Source: Bacillus cereus
GTDB taxonomy: Bacteria > Bacillota > Bacilli > Bacillales > Bacillaceae_G
Reading direction: 5' to 3'
Assembly: GCF_002584535.1 (NCBI RefSeq)
Contig: NZ_NUOT01000003.1
Span: 1-53,077, forward strand
Length of the DNA: 53,077 nucleotides
Both the position numbers and the translations under genes were made by a program. Positions within the stretch are counted from its first letter, which is position 1. The number at the start of each line of letters is the position of its first letter. Shown here piece by piece: positions 42,332 through 50,017 of this stretch. The notes below the pieces were generated by a model. The model worked only from the letters and a program-made list of their open reading frames with translations. It ran no database searches and was not told the DNA's origin.

Positions 42332-42814
42332 GTGACTATTTTTCTTACACTTTGTATAATTGCATGTTTCATCGTATCATTTATTGCTTTTATTTATCCA
42401 ATTATCCCTGGCATACTCGCACTATGGGCTGGATATCTCATTTATCATTTTGGTATAAATAGCGGGGAGCTATCAACAAGCTTTTGGATCCTTCAAATCA
42501 TTTTTACCATCTTTATTTTTGTTGCTGATTTTATCGCAAATGGATATTTCTTAAAGAAATATGGAAGTACCAAATGGGGCGAACGTGTGGGAATGCTCTC
42601 TATTATTGTCGGTTCCTTTTTCTTCCCGCCATTTGGTCTCATTATCATTCCATTTCTGTCTGTTTTCATGACAGAAATATTGCATAAAAAGACACCGAAA
42701 GAAGCTTTTATGGTGGGAATTGCTACAGTCGTCGGCTTTTTAAGCAGTACAGTGGCAAAAGCGATTTTACAAATTATTATGATTATCATTTTTGTATGTT
42801 ACATTCTTTTTTAA
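42332..42814 (+). CDS. DUF456-family membrane protein
   Basis: 160 residues starting at GTG 42332, with GGAGATAT placed inside the end of the previous gene. Four or five membrane helices; the PIIPGILALWAGYLIYHFG pattern and GSTKWGERVGMLSIIVGSFF glycine-rich helices are typical of DUF456 (B. subtilis YqgC-like). Its one-base spacing from the CNNM gene indicates co-translation and perhaps a joint role in ion handling. Confidence 0.85.
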   Translation: MTIFLTLCIIACFIVSFIAFIYPIIPGILALWAGYLIYHFGINSGELSTSFWILQIIFTIFIFVADFIANGYFLKKYGSTKWGERVGMLSIIVGSFFFPPFGLIIIPFLSVFMTEILHKKTPKEAFMVGIATVVGFLSSTVAKAILQIIMIIIFVCYILF

Positions 42815-42840
42815 CCATCCCTTTTCAGGGATGGTTTTTT
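42813..42840. terminator. Bidirectional terminator
   Basis: AACCATCCC pairs with GGGATGGTT, followed by TTTTT on the + strand; it lies between convergent genes. Confidence 0.75.
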
Positions 42841-43459
42841 AATACGCAATACCTACACGAGTGTTTTCATATACTTTTTTATTTATTAAAGACCACGTAA
42901 AACGAGCCGTATCTCCTACCGTAATTTTTGATCCGTCCAGTGGTAGCATTTCCCCCTCCGTGCGGTACATACCCGTTTCTTCTCCATCAATTAAATGTGT
43001 AGGACAAACAATTGTCCAGCATAACTCGCTATTTTTTAAAGCTACATAAGCAGATAGATGATCTTCTGCAGCTGTTGTAGTTTTTCTCTTTGATTCTTCC
43101 GATTGAAATCGATATATCTTCTGATTTGTTCGAGCTTGTAAAATACCTGCTGTTCCTATCGTGATAATCCTGTTTATTCCCTCTTTATCCATATGTTTTA
43201 TAATAGTAGGTATGCTATGCGATAATGTTCTATTTCCATCAGTCCCAAGAGCACTTAACACGATATCCGCCCCCTTTAACGCCTTTTTCACATCATTTTC
43301 CTGTAATACATTTCCTTCTACTATATATAGATTGTTATGTTTTTCCACAACCTTATTTTGGTCACGAACTAATACTGTGACATCATGTAAATCTTGTAAT
43401 GCTAGTTTCATTAACTGTGAGCCAACTCTTCCAGTTGCCCCAAATATACATATTTTCAT
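42839..43459 (-). CDS. NAD(P)-binding atypical SDR / NmrA-like oxidoreductase
   Basis: 206 residues. The Rossmann fold begins at the N-terminus with IFGATGRVGSQLMKLAL (GxxGxxG), then VLVRDQNK and VLSALGTDGN. Similar in size and sequence to B. subtilis YwnB, an NAD(P)H-binding protein of the atypical SDR5 group without YxxxK. Possible redox sensor or reductase for flavin/quinone-type compounds. Monocistronic. Confidence 0.85.
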   Translation of the reverse strand: MKICIFGATGRVGSQLMKLALQDLHDVTVLVRDQNKVVEKHNNLYIVEGNVLQENDVKKALKGADIVLSALGTDGNRTLSHSIPTIIKHMDKEGINRIITIGTAGILQARTNQKIYRFQSEESKRKTTTAAEDHLSAYVALKNSELCWTIVCPTHLIDGEETGMYRTEGEMLPLDGSKITVGDTARFTWSLINKKVYENTRVGIAY

Positions 43460-43520
43460 CCTCGTACTCCTTACTTATTATTTCTCTCTATTTTTTCTCA
43501 AAAGTGGAAAATATACAACT

Positions 43521-43549
43521 AAAAAAGCTTCCTCAACACATGAGGAAGC
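43521..43549 (-). terminator. Intrinsic terminator
   Basis: GGGCTTCCTCA pairs with TGAGGAAGC on the minus strand, ending in TTTTTT; it serves the lipoprotein gene. Confidence 0.8.
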
Positions 43550-43565
43550 CCTATCATTCAAAATA

Positions 43566-43745
43566 TTATTTTTTTTCCTTTGAATCTGAAGAAGTACTAT
43601 CCTTGCTCGTTTCTTGATCCTTCTTTTTATCTTGCTGTGTTGTTGTATCTTCTTCTTTTTTCTTATCCTCACTATTATTACAGCCTACCAGAAATAAAGA
43701 GCTCGCAAGTGCCATTACAGTTAAAGATTTAACCCATTTATTCAT
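43566..43745 (-). CDS. Small Lys/Asp/Ser-rich lipoprotein
   Basis: 59 residues from ATG 43745 (AAAAGGGGGAAAAGC upstream; the open frame extends to 43784 without a second SD). A signal peptide (MNKWVKSLTVMALASSLFLVG) ends in a lipobox LVGC, so the mature protein is Cys-lipidated on the outer membrane face. The mature part is an unstructured, highly charged tail. No function recognised. Confidence 0.75.
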   Translation of the reverse strand: MNKWVKSLTVMALASSLFLVGCNNSEDKKKEEDTTTQQDKKKDQETSKDSTSSDSKEKK

Positions 43746-43932
43746 TTGCTTTTCCCCCTTTTGATAGAATATGTACAACCTCATATTACTTCTCTTTTTT
43801 GAAGGAAATATGAGAAGTAAGTAAAGATACGGTAAATTTCTGTAAATTTTCTGACAAGGGAGGCGTTTATTTTTTATTTTGAATCATTTTCGCTTATAAT
43901 AAAAATAATATAACAGAGAAAGGTTGATATAT

Positions 43933-44718
43933 ATGGAACTTGGATTAGCTGGAAAAACTGCTCTAGTTGTCGCATCTAGTCAAGGTTTAGGAAAAGCGAT
44001 TGCTACAGAACTTATAAAAGAAGGTACAAATGTTATGCTACTGAGTCGTAATGAGGAAAAGCTAGCATCTTTACAAAAAGAATTGATCGCTCTTAATAAA
44101 GGTACTGCCATGTATACAGTTTGTGATGTTACAAATAAAGAAAGCATTAAACAAGCGGTAGAATATACTGTACAAAACTTTGGCACAATTGATATTTTAG
44201 TAAACAATGCCGGCGGTCCTAAGCCTGGTACATTTGAACAATTAACAGATGAAGATTGGTACAATTCATTTGAACTCAATTTATTAAGTTACGTACGTAT
44301 GATTCGTGAAGTACTCCCATATATGAAGGAACAAGGCGGAAAAATTATTAACATCGCTTCGTCTTCTATTAAAGAGCCAATTCCCGGATTACTATTATCG
44401 AATACATTCCGCGTCGGTATTACAGGCTTAGCAAAAACGTTAGCATCTGAGCTTGCCCCATATAACATTCTAATTAATACCATTGCCCCAGGACGTATCG
44501 CTACAGACCGCATCGCTTCTCTCGATGAAACAGCTGCCGAAAAGCACGGAATTACAGTAGAAGACGTTCAAAAACAATATGAATCAATTATCCCTCTCGG
44601 AAGATACGGTCGCCCTAGCGAGTTCGCAGCGTTCGCTGCATTCCTTGCATCCGATGCAAATACATATATGACCGGGCAATCTTTCCTTGTTGATGGTGGA
44701 ATGGTAAAAAGCTTATAA
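43933..44718 (+). CDS. SDR-family oxidoreductase lacking the YxxxK pair
   Basis: 261 residues from ATG 43933 (AGAAAGG upstream). Rossmann motif VVASSQGLGKAIATEL and VNNAGGPKPG are intact. In place of the Ser/Tyr-xxx-Lys site the protein reads ASSSIKEPIPGLLLSNTFRVG, so the catalytic Tyr and Lys are replaced, as in the BKR-like SDR subgroup annotated as 3-oxoacyl-ACP reductase-like. Activity and substrate are therefore uncertain. Single-gene unit. Confidence 0.87.
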   Translation: MELGLAGKTALVVASSQGLGKAIATELIKEGTNVMLLSRNEEKLASLQKELIALNKGTAMYTVCDVTNKESIKQAVEYTVQNFGTIDILVNNAGGPKPGTFEQLTDEDWYNSFELNLLSYVRMIREVLPYMKEQGGKIINIASSSIKEPIPGLLLSNTFRVGITGLAKTLASELAPYNILINTIAPGRIATDRIASLDETAAEKHGITVEDVQKQYESIIPLGRYGRPSEFAAFAAFLASDANTYMTGQSFLVDGGMVKSL

Positions 44719-44726
44719 TTCTTTTC

Positions 44727-44762
44727 AAAAAAACAAGACAGTTCATACACTGTCTTGTTTTT
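44727..44762. terminator. Bidirectional terminator
   Basis: AAACAAGACAG pairs with CTGTCTTGTTT, with A and T runs, between convergent genes. Confidence 0.85.
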
Positions 44763-45225
44763 CATTCCATGCAAACCTTTCGGCTGCATATATATTTTCT
44801 ATTGTATATTCTTTTTTCACAACATATTGCCATATGCTATAAGCATAACGATTCATTTTAACAAAACAGTTTTCCAAAAATGATCGAAATTCCGGATTTG
44901 CAACTTCTACAGCAACTTGAGCAAATCTGAGTGCTAATCTTTTTAAATTCGAGATATAGGAAATAGCAATTTCGGTATCACCCTTACTTGTATTAGTCAT
45001 CGGTATACCATTTTGTATAAGGGGAGACCTCAGTTGTTCGCAAATCATATGCTGTACATTTTCACCTTCTTGAAAGTTCACTTGTTCATTGTAAGCTTGC
45101 AAAATATAGGGCAAATGCTGTTTTAATATATCTCCTAGCTCTTCATCTTCCACTTTGTTCATATACTCACCCATCATATGAATCATTTCATAACTACACT
45201 GTAGTAATTCTTCCATACATCTCAT
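44743..45225 (-). CDS. Spore coat protein, CotF family-like
   Basis: 160 residues from ATG 45225 (AGGAAGGGGGAGC upstream). All-helical. The C-terminal half, LALRFAQVAVEVANPEFRSF and MNRYAYSIWQYVVKKEYT, matches the coat-F domain (four-helix bundle, ferritin-like) of Bacillus spore coat proteins. Expected in the mother-cell coat layer. It follows the cardiolipin-synthase gene in the same direction by 31 bases, so they may be co-transcribed. Confidence 0.75.
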   Translation of the reverse strand: MRCMEELLQCSYEMIHMMGEYMNKVEDEELGDILKQHLPYILQAYNEQVNFQEGENVQHMICEQLRSPLIQNGIPMTNTSKGDTEIAISYISNLKRLALRFAQVAVEVANPEFRSFLENCFVKMNRYAYSIWQYVVKKEYTIENIYAAERFAWNEKQDSV

Positions 45226-45256
45226 ATTATAGCTCCCCCTTCCTTCTAATATATGC

Positions 45257-46441
45257 CTATAAATAGAAAGCCAGAACATTTGCTATCTTTGCTAAAAACC
45301 AGTCCCAGCTACTAATTTTGTCAAAATCTTTATCCGTCAAACGCTTAGAGTCATGAAAATCCTCTTGTAATCGTCCCCACACTTCAGCTACAACTGCTTT
45401 ATCATATATAAAACAATCCGACTCCATGTTAATATAAAAGCTACGATTATCAAAATTAGCTGTTCCTACATCAGCGCTTGTACCATCAATTATTGTCACC
45501 TTTCCATGAAAAAAGCCATTGTGGTATTGATAGATTTCTGCACCAGCATCTAACATCTTTTTTAAATGGGGGTAAGCAGCTTGTTTTAGTAATAGGGCAT
45601 CGCTTTTAAAGGGAACTAGAATCTTTACAGCCACTCCGCGCTGCAATGCTTCTTGTAAACCATCCATCATTTCCTTACTTGGTACAAAATACGGCGTTGC
45701 AATAATTAATGATTTTTTAGCCTCTTTTATGAATGCACCGTATTCCTGCCATAACCCTTTCCCATTCGAAAATACATATTGATACTTTGCTTTCCCTTGC
45801 TGAGGTGGCCCTTCGTACAAAGAAAGCTTTTCGTCAGTATCCTCGTACCAATCTTCTACAAATTTTTGTTCCATATCAACTGCTCCCTCTCCTTGAATAC
45901 GCAGTTGATAATCACGCCATCTTCCGAATTTAGGATCCTTTCCAAGATACTCCTCTCCAATATTAAAACCGCCGACATAAGAAACTTTCCCATCAATCAC
46001 TGCAATACGGCGATGATTACGTTGATGTAGTGAATAAAACAGATTTTTAAATTTAGGCTTTTTACTAAAAGTAAATTTAACACCCTTTTCTTTTAACTGC
46101 TGAATCACTTTTTTCTTAATTTTATAGCCACCAATGCGGTCTACTGATAATTTCACATCTACACCACTCGATGCTTTCTTCTCTAATAGCTGTAAGAAAT
46201 CACGACTTACTTTATCTTTACCTACAATATAAAAATGAAGATAAACAAATTTTTCAGCACGATTTATATCTTCAAACAAGTTTCGATTCAAATCTTCCCC
46301 GTTCGTATACAATTGAAAATTCCCATATCGAAATTTTGATATTTCAAGTCCACTATTCATTTTCTTCCCCATTTCTAGATCGATAGTCATCCATATAGAT
46401 ATCCCTATGATGCATAACAAAATAGCTATACATTTTTTCAT
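45257..46441 (-). CDS. Cardiolipin synthase / phospholipase D-type phosphatidyltransferase
   Basis: 394 residues from ATG 46441 (GAAAGGG upstream). One N-terminal membrane anchor (~4-22) and two phospholipase D catalytic repeats: NHRRIAVIDGKVSYVGGFN (HxR instead of HxK in the first) and FFHGKVTIIDGTSADVGTAN (canonical HxK..D). Similar to B. subtilis YwjE, a minor cardiolipin synthase linked to sporulation. It joins two phosphatidylglycerols at the membrane. The HxR variant also occurs in YwjE-type proteins as far as I recall. Confidence 0.88.
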   Translation of the reverse strand: MKKCIAILLCIIGISIWMTIDLEMGKKMNSGLEISKFRYGNFQLYTNGEDLNRNLFEDINRAEKFVYLHFYIVGKDKVSRDFLQLLEKKASSGVDVKLSVDRIGGYKIKKKVIQQLKEKGVKFTFSKKPKFKNLFYSLHQRNHRRIAVIDGKVSYVGGFNIGEEYLGKDPKFGRWRDYQLRIQGEGAVDMEQKFVEDWYEDTDEKLSLYEGPPQQGKAKYQYVFSNGKGLWQEYGAFIKEAKKSLIIATPYFVPSKEMMDGLQEALQRGVAVKILVPFKSDALLLKQAAYPHLKKMLDAGAEIYQYHNGFFHGKVTIIDGTSADVGTANFDNRSFYINMESDCFIYDKAVVAEVWGRLQEDFHDSKRLTDKDFDKISSWDWFLAKIANVLAFYL

Positions 46442-46601
46442 GGATAAAACCCTTTCTTCAAAAGCTGTTATTCCTATATGTTTCCTTTTTTTTACGTTAA
46501 CATACAAGAAAAATCCACAGTTTCGTGATATATGTCCCTGTCAAACAAAAGTGAATTTGCATATTGTATGTTGTATCTTACAATAAAAGGAGGAAATAAC
46601 A

Positions 46602-46688
46602 ATGGGCTTCGCACATGGGAATGGATTCGCGTTACTTGTCGTCTTATTTATCCTCTTAATTATCGTCGGTGCTGCTTGCTTTTGCTAG
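46602..46688 (+). CDS. YjcZ-type tiny sporulation peptide
   Basis: 28 residues: MGFAHGNGFALLVVLFILLI followed by IVGAACFC, after a strong AAAGGAGGAAATAAC ribosome site. The Gly/Ala-rich head, one hydrophobic helix and Cys-rich end are characteristic of the YjcZ family, often multi-copy in the B. cereus group and associated with spore coat. A perfect terminator follows. Too short for standard gene callers. Confidence 0.85.
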   Translation: MGFAHGNGFALLVVLFILLIIVGAACFC

Positions 46689-46728
46689 TTAGCTACCCTT
46701 AAGAGCGATATGTAGATGAAAAAACTAT

Positions 46729-46764
46729 AAAAGCGGACACCTAAATTTAGGTGTCCGCTTTTCA
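46729..46764 (+). terminator. Intrinsic terminator of the YjcZ-type gene
   Basis: A perfect 34-base palindrome (AAAAGCGGACACCTAAA with TTTAGGTGTCCGCTTTT) that can work in both directions. Confidence 0.85.
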
Positions 46765-46783
46765 TTCTAGTTTACTTATAAAG

Positions 46784-46885
46784 CTAATACCGTTGCAATT
46801 TTCTTACTTTCTTTTTTTGAATATGACGTTGCTCTGCACGTAAAACAGCAATCCTGTCCAAACACAAACGATTCATAGCTAACAT
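46784..46885 (-). CDS. Possible 33-residue basic peptide
   Basis: A minus-strand frame from ATG 46885 (or 46876) to TAG 46784 encodes MLAMNRLCLDRIAVLRAEQR, then HIQKKKVRKLQRY. Strongly basic. No clear ribosome site and it follows a terminator, so translation is uncertain; it is listed because the sequence looks protein-like and ends before a shared terminator. Confidence 0.3.
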   Translation of the reverse strand: MLAMNRLCLDRIAVLRAEQRHIQKKKVRKLQRY

Positions 46886-46900
46886 AAACGAACTGGATGT

Positions 46901-46930
46901 AAAAAAGAACCGATTATAATCAATCGGCTC
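46901..46930 (-). terminator. Intrinsic terminator of ycgRQ
   Basis: CCGATT pairs with AATCGG, followed on the minus strand by TTCTTTTTT, just beyond the ycgQ stop codon. Confidence 0.65.
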
Positions 46931-47789
46931 CTCTAAATACATATTGTTCCTTCGGCTGTTCAACTTTATTCCACTTTTCCACTTCTAAAACAGGAATATT
47001 TGCGTGGAATGGTTGATAAAACTCAGTTGAAATTTCCCCTTCTACTTGAATCCAATCATCATTATTCCACTCTACCCCATCTGGCTTTTTCACTAACATT
47101 CCATATACACCTGAATCGGCTACACAATGAATAATACCAAAGCGGAATAAGAAATATTGCTCTTTTTTTGCAGAATCATCGCGGAAGACAAATCCTTTAA
47201 AAGAAAGTTTCTTCCCTGTAAACTCACCAGGATAATTATAGATTGTCTCCATTCCTTTTAAGAAATCTTCATCCTTTAAAGCGATACTATCTTTTGTTAC
47301 ATATTCTTTTTTCCCTTTTTCCATTACACCGCGATATCCTTCTTTTCCATAATAAATACTCGTATCGGGTCTTAAAAACTGCCTTGTCATAAATGGATCT
47401 GTGCTTTCTGCCTGCGCAACAGGAAAATGAAAACCTTTTGTTTTAACTATATCCGAATCTAATGTCGCAATTGGAAAGAATAGTCCTGAAATAATAGGAA
47501 AACAAAATAATGTATACGCAAAAGTCCGTTTCCACCATGTATTTTCATCTTTTGAATGATCATGTCCACAATGACTATGATTACAACCACAATTGTGCTG
47601 ATCTTTCTCCTTTTGGTGTTCCTTTTGGAAAACAACAATGATTTGAATAAGTGTTAAAAACCCTAAAATAATTGCTGCTGTTTTTGATAAATAGGCGTAC
47701 TTCATATTTATATACTTTGTTATATTACCTGAAATATGAAGCTGCGTAATTAAGATTGTAAACCCGAGTAAAATATACGCTCGAAACAT
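46920..47789 (-). CDS. ycgQ: YcgQ-like TIGR03943/DUF1980 protein
   Basis: 289 residues. Two or three N-terminal membrane helices, a cytoplasmic-side Cys/His-rich stretch (CGCNHSHCGHDH at ~residues 68-79), another helix, and a C-terminal extracytoplasmic beta domain with YNYPGEFTGKKLSFKGFVFR and DWIQVEGEI (OB-like). Lies 3 bases downstream of the permease gene. In B. subtilis YcgQ works with YcgR as a predicted transporter pair; the Cys/His cluster suggests metal binding. Confidence 0.87.
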   Translation of the reverse strand: MFRAYILLGFTILITQLHISGNITKYINMKYAYLSKTAAIILGFLTLIQIIVVFQKEHQKEKDQHNCGCNHSHCGHDHSKDENTWWKRTFAYTLFCFPIISGLFFPIATLDSDIVKTKGFHFPVAQAESTDPFMTRQFLRPDTSIYYGKEGYRGVMEKGKKEYVTKDSIALKDEDFLKGMETIYNYPGEFTGKKLSFKGFVFRDDSAKKEQYFLFRFGIIHCVADSGVYGMLVKKPDGVEWNNDDWIQVEGEISTEFYQPFHANIPVLEVEKWNKVEQPKEQYVFRGAD

Positions 47790-47792
47790 AAC

Positions 47793-48689
47793 CTACCACC
47801 CCATCGCATAAATGAGTAGTGAGCTTGCATAAACCACGAGTGTAACTGTAGCTATCACAACAATTACAAATTTCGTTTTAAATGTCGCAAGCATCATAAA
47901 CATATTTTTAATATCCACCATCGGTCCATATACGAGGAACGCGACAAGTGATGCTGTTGAAAATGTACTTTGGAACGACGATGCAATAAAAGCATCCGCC
48001 TCTGAACATAGTGATAAAATATACGCAAGTCCCATCATAACAGCTGATGAAGAGAACGGTCCTTGTCCTATAGAAAGTAGCGTTGAAGTTTGTACAAACG
48101 TTTGAACAGCAGCGGCAATTAATGCCCCCATTACTAAGTATTTTCCCATTGAGAAAAACTCTTCAACCGCATGTGTACAAACATCCCACATTTTTTTACG
48201 CAGTGGACGCTTATGATCCACCTCTGGGAAATGCTCATCACGTAATTGATGATCTTTAAACATAAATGATAATATAATTCCAACAATAATCGCTACAACA
48301 ATAGCTACAATCGAACGGTACCATACCATATGCATGCTACTTCCGAATGCAACATACGTTGCAAATAATACAACCGGATTAATAATCGGACCCGTTAACA
48401 TAAATGCGATTCCAGCGTATGGCGGAACACCTTTACCAATTAGACGTCTTACAATCGGAACGATCCCACACTCACACCCTGGAAACATCATGCCAAGAAA
48501 AGTGGCTAATAACACAGACAGAAATCGATTTTTTGGCATCCATTTTGCCACCATATCTTCTGTCACAAACATTTGAATGAATCCTGAAATAAATACACCA
48601 ATTAGCACAAATGGTAGTGCTTCAATTAAAATTGAGATAAAGATTGTATTCATTTGCAGGAATGCTTTCGGTAACTGAAACAATTCCAT
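47793..48689 (-). CDS. ycgR: YcgR-like permease (UPF0718/DUF318)
   Basis: 298 residues from ATG 48689 (AATGGAGGAAATACATC upstream; earlier ATGs lack an SD). Eight membrane helices with two repeats; conserved PGCECGIVPIVRRLIGKGVPP and SEADAFIASSF motifs with Cys residues are diagnostic of the ArsP-like/DUF318 permeases. These export organo-metal or metal-related compounds. The next gene (ycgQ) follows 3 bases later. Confidence 0.9.
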   Translation of the reverse strand: MELFQLPKAFLQMNTIFISILIEALPFVLIGVFISGFIQMFVTEDMVAKWMPKNRFLSVLLATFLGMMFPGCECGIVPIVRRLIGKGVPPYAGIAFMLTGPIINPVVLFATYVAFGSSMHMVWYRSIVAIVVAIIVGIILSFMFKDHQLRDEHFPEVDHKRPLRKKMWDVCTHAVEEFFSMGKYLVMGALIAAAVQTFVQTSTLLSIGQGPFSSSAVMMGLAYILSLCSEADAFIASSFQSTFSTASLVAFLVYGPMVDIKNMFMMLATFKTKFVIVVIATVTLVVYASSLLIYAMGW

Positions 48690-48821
48690 GATGTATTTCC
48701 TCCATTTTTTCATTAACAATATGTAATTTTAACCTCAATTTATTATTTGAACAAGCCCTTTTCAAATCTGTAAATCATGGCAAAAAAAGTTTTCCATCAA
48801 TATATGTATCGTATATAAGAA

Positions 48822-48835
48822 ACGTTATATTACGA
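48822..48835. promoter_or_regulatory. Weak palindrome upstream of ycgR, possibly metal-responsive
   Basis: ACGTTATATTACGA contains the near-palindrome CGTTAT/ATTACG (one mismatch) and on the other strand TCGTAAT, half of a Zur-type box (TCGTAATnATTACGA). The second half does not match. Assignment is speculative. Confidence 0.2.
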
Positions 48836-48884
48836 CAAAAAAGCTGCTATAGCGCAGTTTAATAACTATGCTATAGCAGCTTTC
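48835..48884 (-). terminator. Intrinsic terminator of corA
   Basis: AAAGCTGCTATAGC pairs with GCTATAGCAGCTTT, followed on the minus strand by TTTTTGTCG. Confidence 0.85.
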
Positions 48885-48891
48885 TTTATCT

Positions 48892-49833
48892 TTAAAAATA
48901 ACGTTTCTTCCAAAAAATAAACGCTAAAGTGCAAGATAATGTTGCACATATAATCATTACAATTATAAAACCATGTGGGCTATGACCAAGTGGAATTTCT
49001 ACATTCATTCCAAAAAAGCTCGAAACCATTGTTGGTAATGATAAAATAATTGTAATTGACGTCAACAGTTTCATTACACTGTTTAAGTTATTTGAAATAA
49101 CTGAGCTAAACGTATTCATCATACCACTTAAAATATGACTATATATTTCGGCCATTTCAATGGCCTGTTTATTTTCAATTAATACATCTTCTAATAAATC
49201 TTGATCATCTTCATACATTTTAAGAAAGTTATTATTACGCATTAACTTCTGAATAACAATTTTGTTTGCTTTTAAAGATGTCGTAAAATACACTAAACTT
49301 TTTTCAAGACCTAATAATGTGAAGATTTCTTTATTTTTCATTGACTTATTTAATTCATGTTCTAAGTCAATTGTTTTTCTGTTAATTTGCTTTAAGTATC
49401 GTAAATAATAAGTAGAAATCGTATATAAGAGCTGCAGTGCAAAACGCGTCTTTTTAAATGTATAAAATTCTTTAATACGTTGATTAATAAATCGCTCGAA
49501 AATCGGATTTTCTTCCAAACAGATTGTAACGAAACATTCCGGCATTACAATCATACCAATCGGAATCGTGTCATATATTGAATTTCCTTCTTCATCATGC
49601 CTCACTGTAGGAATGTCAACGATAATTAATGCATTATCATCTTCTTTTTCAATACGAGATCGTTCTTCATCATCCAATGGGTCTTTAATAAAATCCAATT
49701 CTACATTCAATGTTTGCACTAAAAATTGAATTTCTTCTTCTGTTGGATGAAGTACATTAATCCAGCAACCTTTTTCAATTTCCTCTATTTCTTGTAGTTT
49801 TCCGTTTCGGTCTGTTAAATAAATATTTAACAT
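48892..49833 (-). CDS. corA: CorA-family magnesium/divalent cation transporter
   Basis: 313 residues. Large N-terminal cytoplasmic domain, a long stalk helix (~residues 170-250), two C-terminal membrane helices (~255-280, 288-308) and the GMN selectivity motif in SFFGMNVEIP. The pore forms as a pentamer. GGGGTGATAGT precedes ATG. Monocistronic. No M-box riboswitch was recognised upstream. Confidence 0.93.
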   Translation of the reverse strand: MLNIYLTDRNGKLQEIEEIEKGCWINVLHPTEEEIQFLVQTLNVELDFIKDPLDDEERSRIEKEDDNALIIVDIPTVRHDEEGNSIYDTIPIGMIVMPECFVTICLEENPIFERFINQRIKEFYTFKKTRFALQLLYTISTYYLRYLKQINRKTIDLEHELNKSMKNKEIFTLLGLEKSLVYFTTSLKANKIVIQKLMRNNNFLKMYEDDQDLLEDVLIENKQAIEMAEIYSHILSGMMNTFSSVISNNLNSVMKLLTSITIILSLPTMVSSFFGMNVEIPLGHSPHGFIIVMIICATLSCTLAFIFWKKRYF

Positions 49834-49984
49834 ACTATCACCCCGATTCTTTTTACATGTGGGAATCTACCTCACTTAAACAACAGTTTTTGAACCGCTA
49901 TTTTCAGCATATGAAACAAACGTTCAAATTTCAATAGAAAATTAATTTGAAAACGCTTTTCTTCATAAATTCTTTTAAAATAGA

Positions 49985-50009
49985 AAAAGACAGAGATTGC
50001 TCTGTCTTT
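49985..50009 (-). terminator. Intrinsic terminator
   Basis: AAAGACAGAG pairs with CTCTGTCTTT, with A/T runs; it lies eight bases after the flippase stop codon. Confidence 0.8.
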
Positions 50010-50017
50010 CCAAAAGC

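Noticed and set aside
49834-49984. M-box magnesium riboswitch for corA
   Set aside because: The gap between the flanking gene and corA start is too short and lacks M-box conserved segments.
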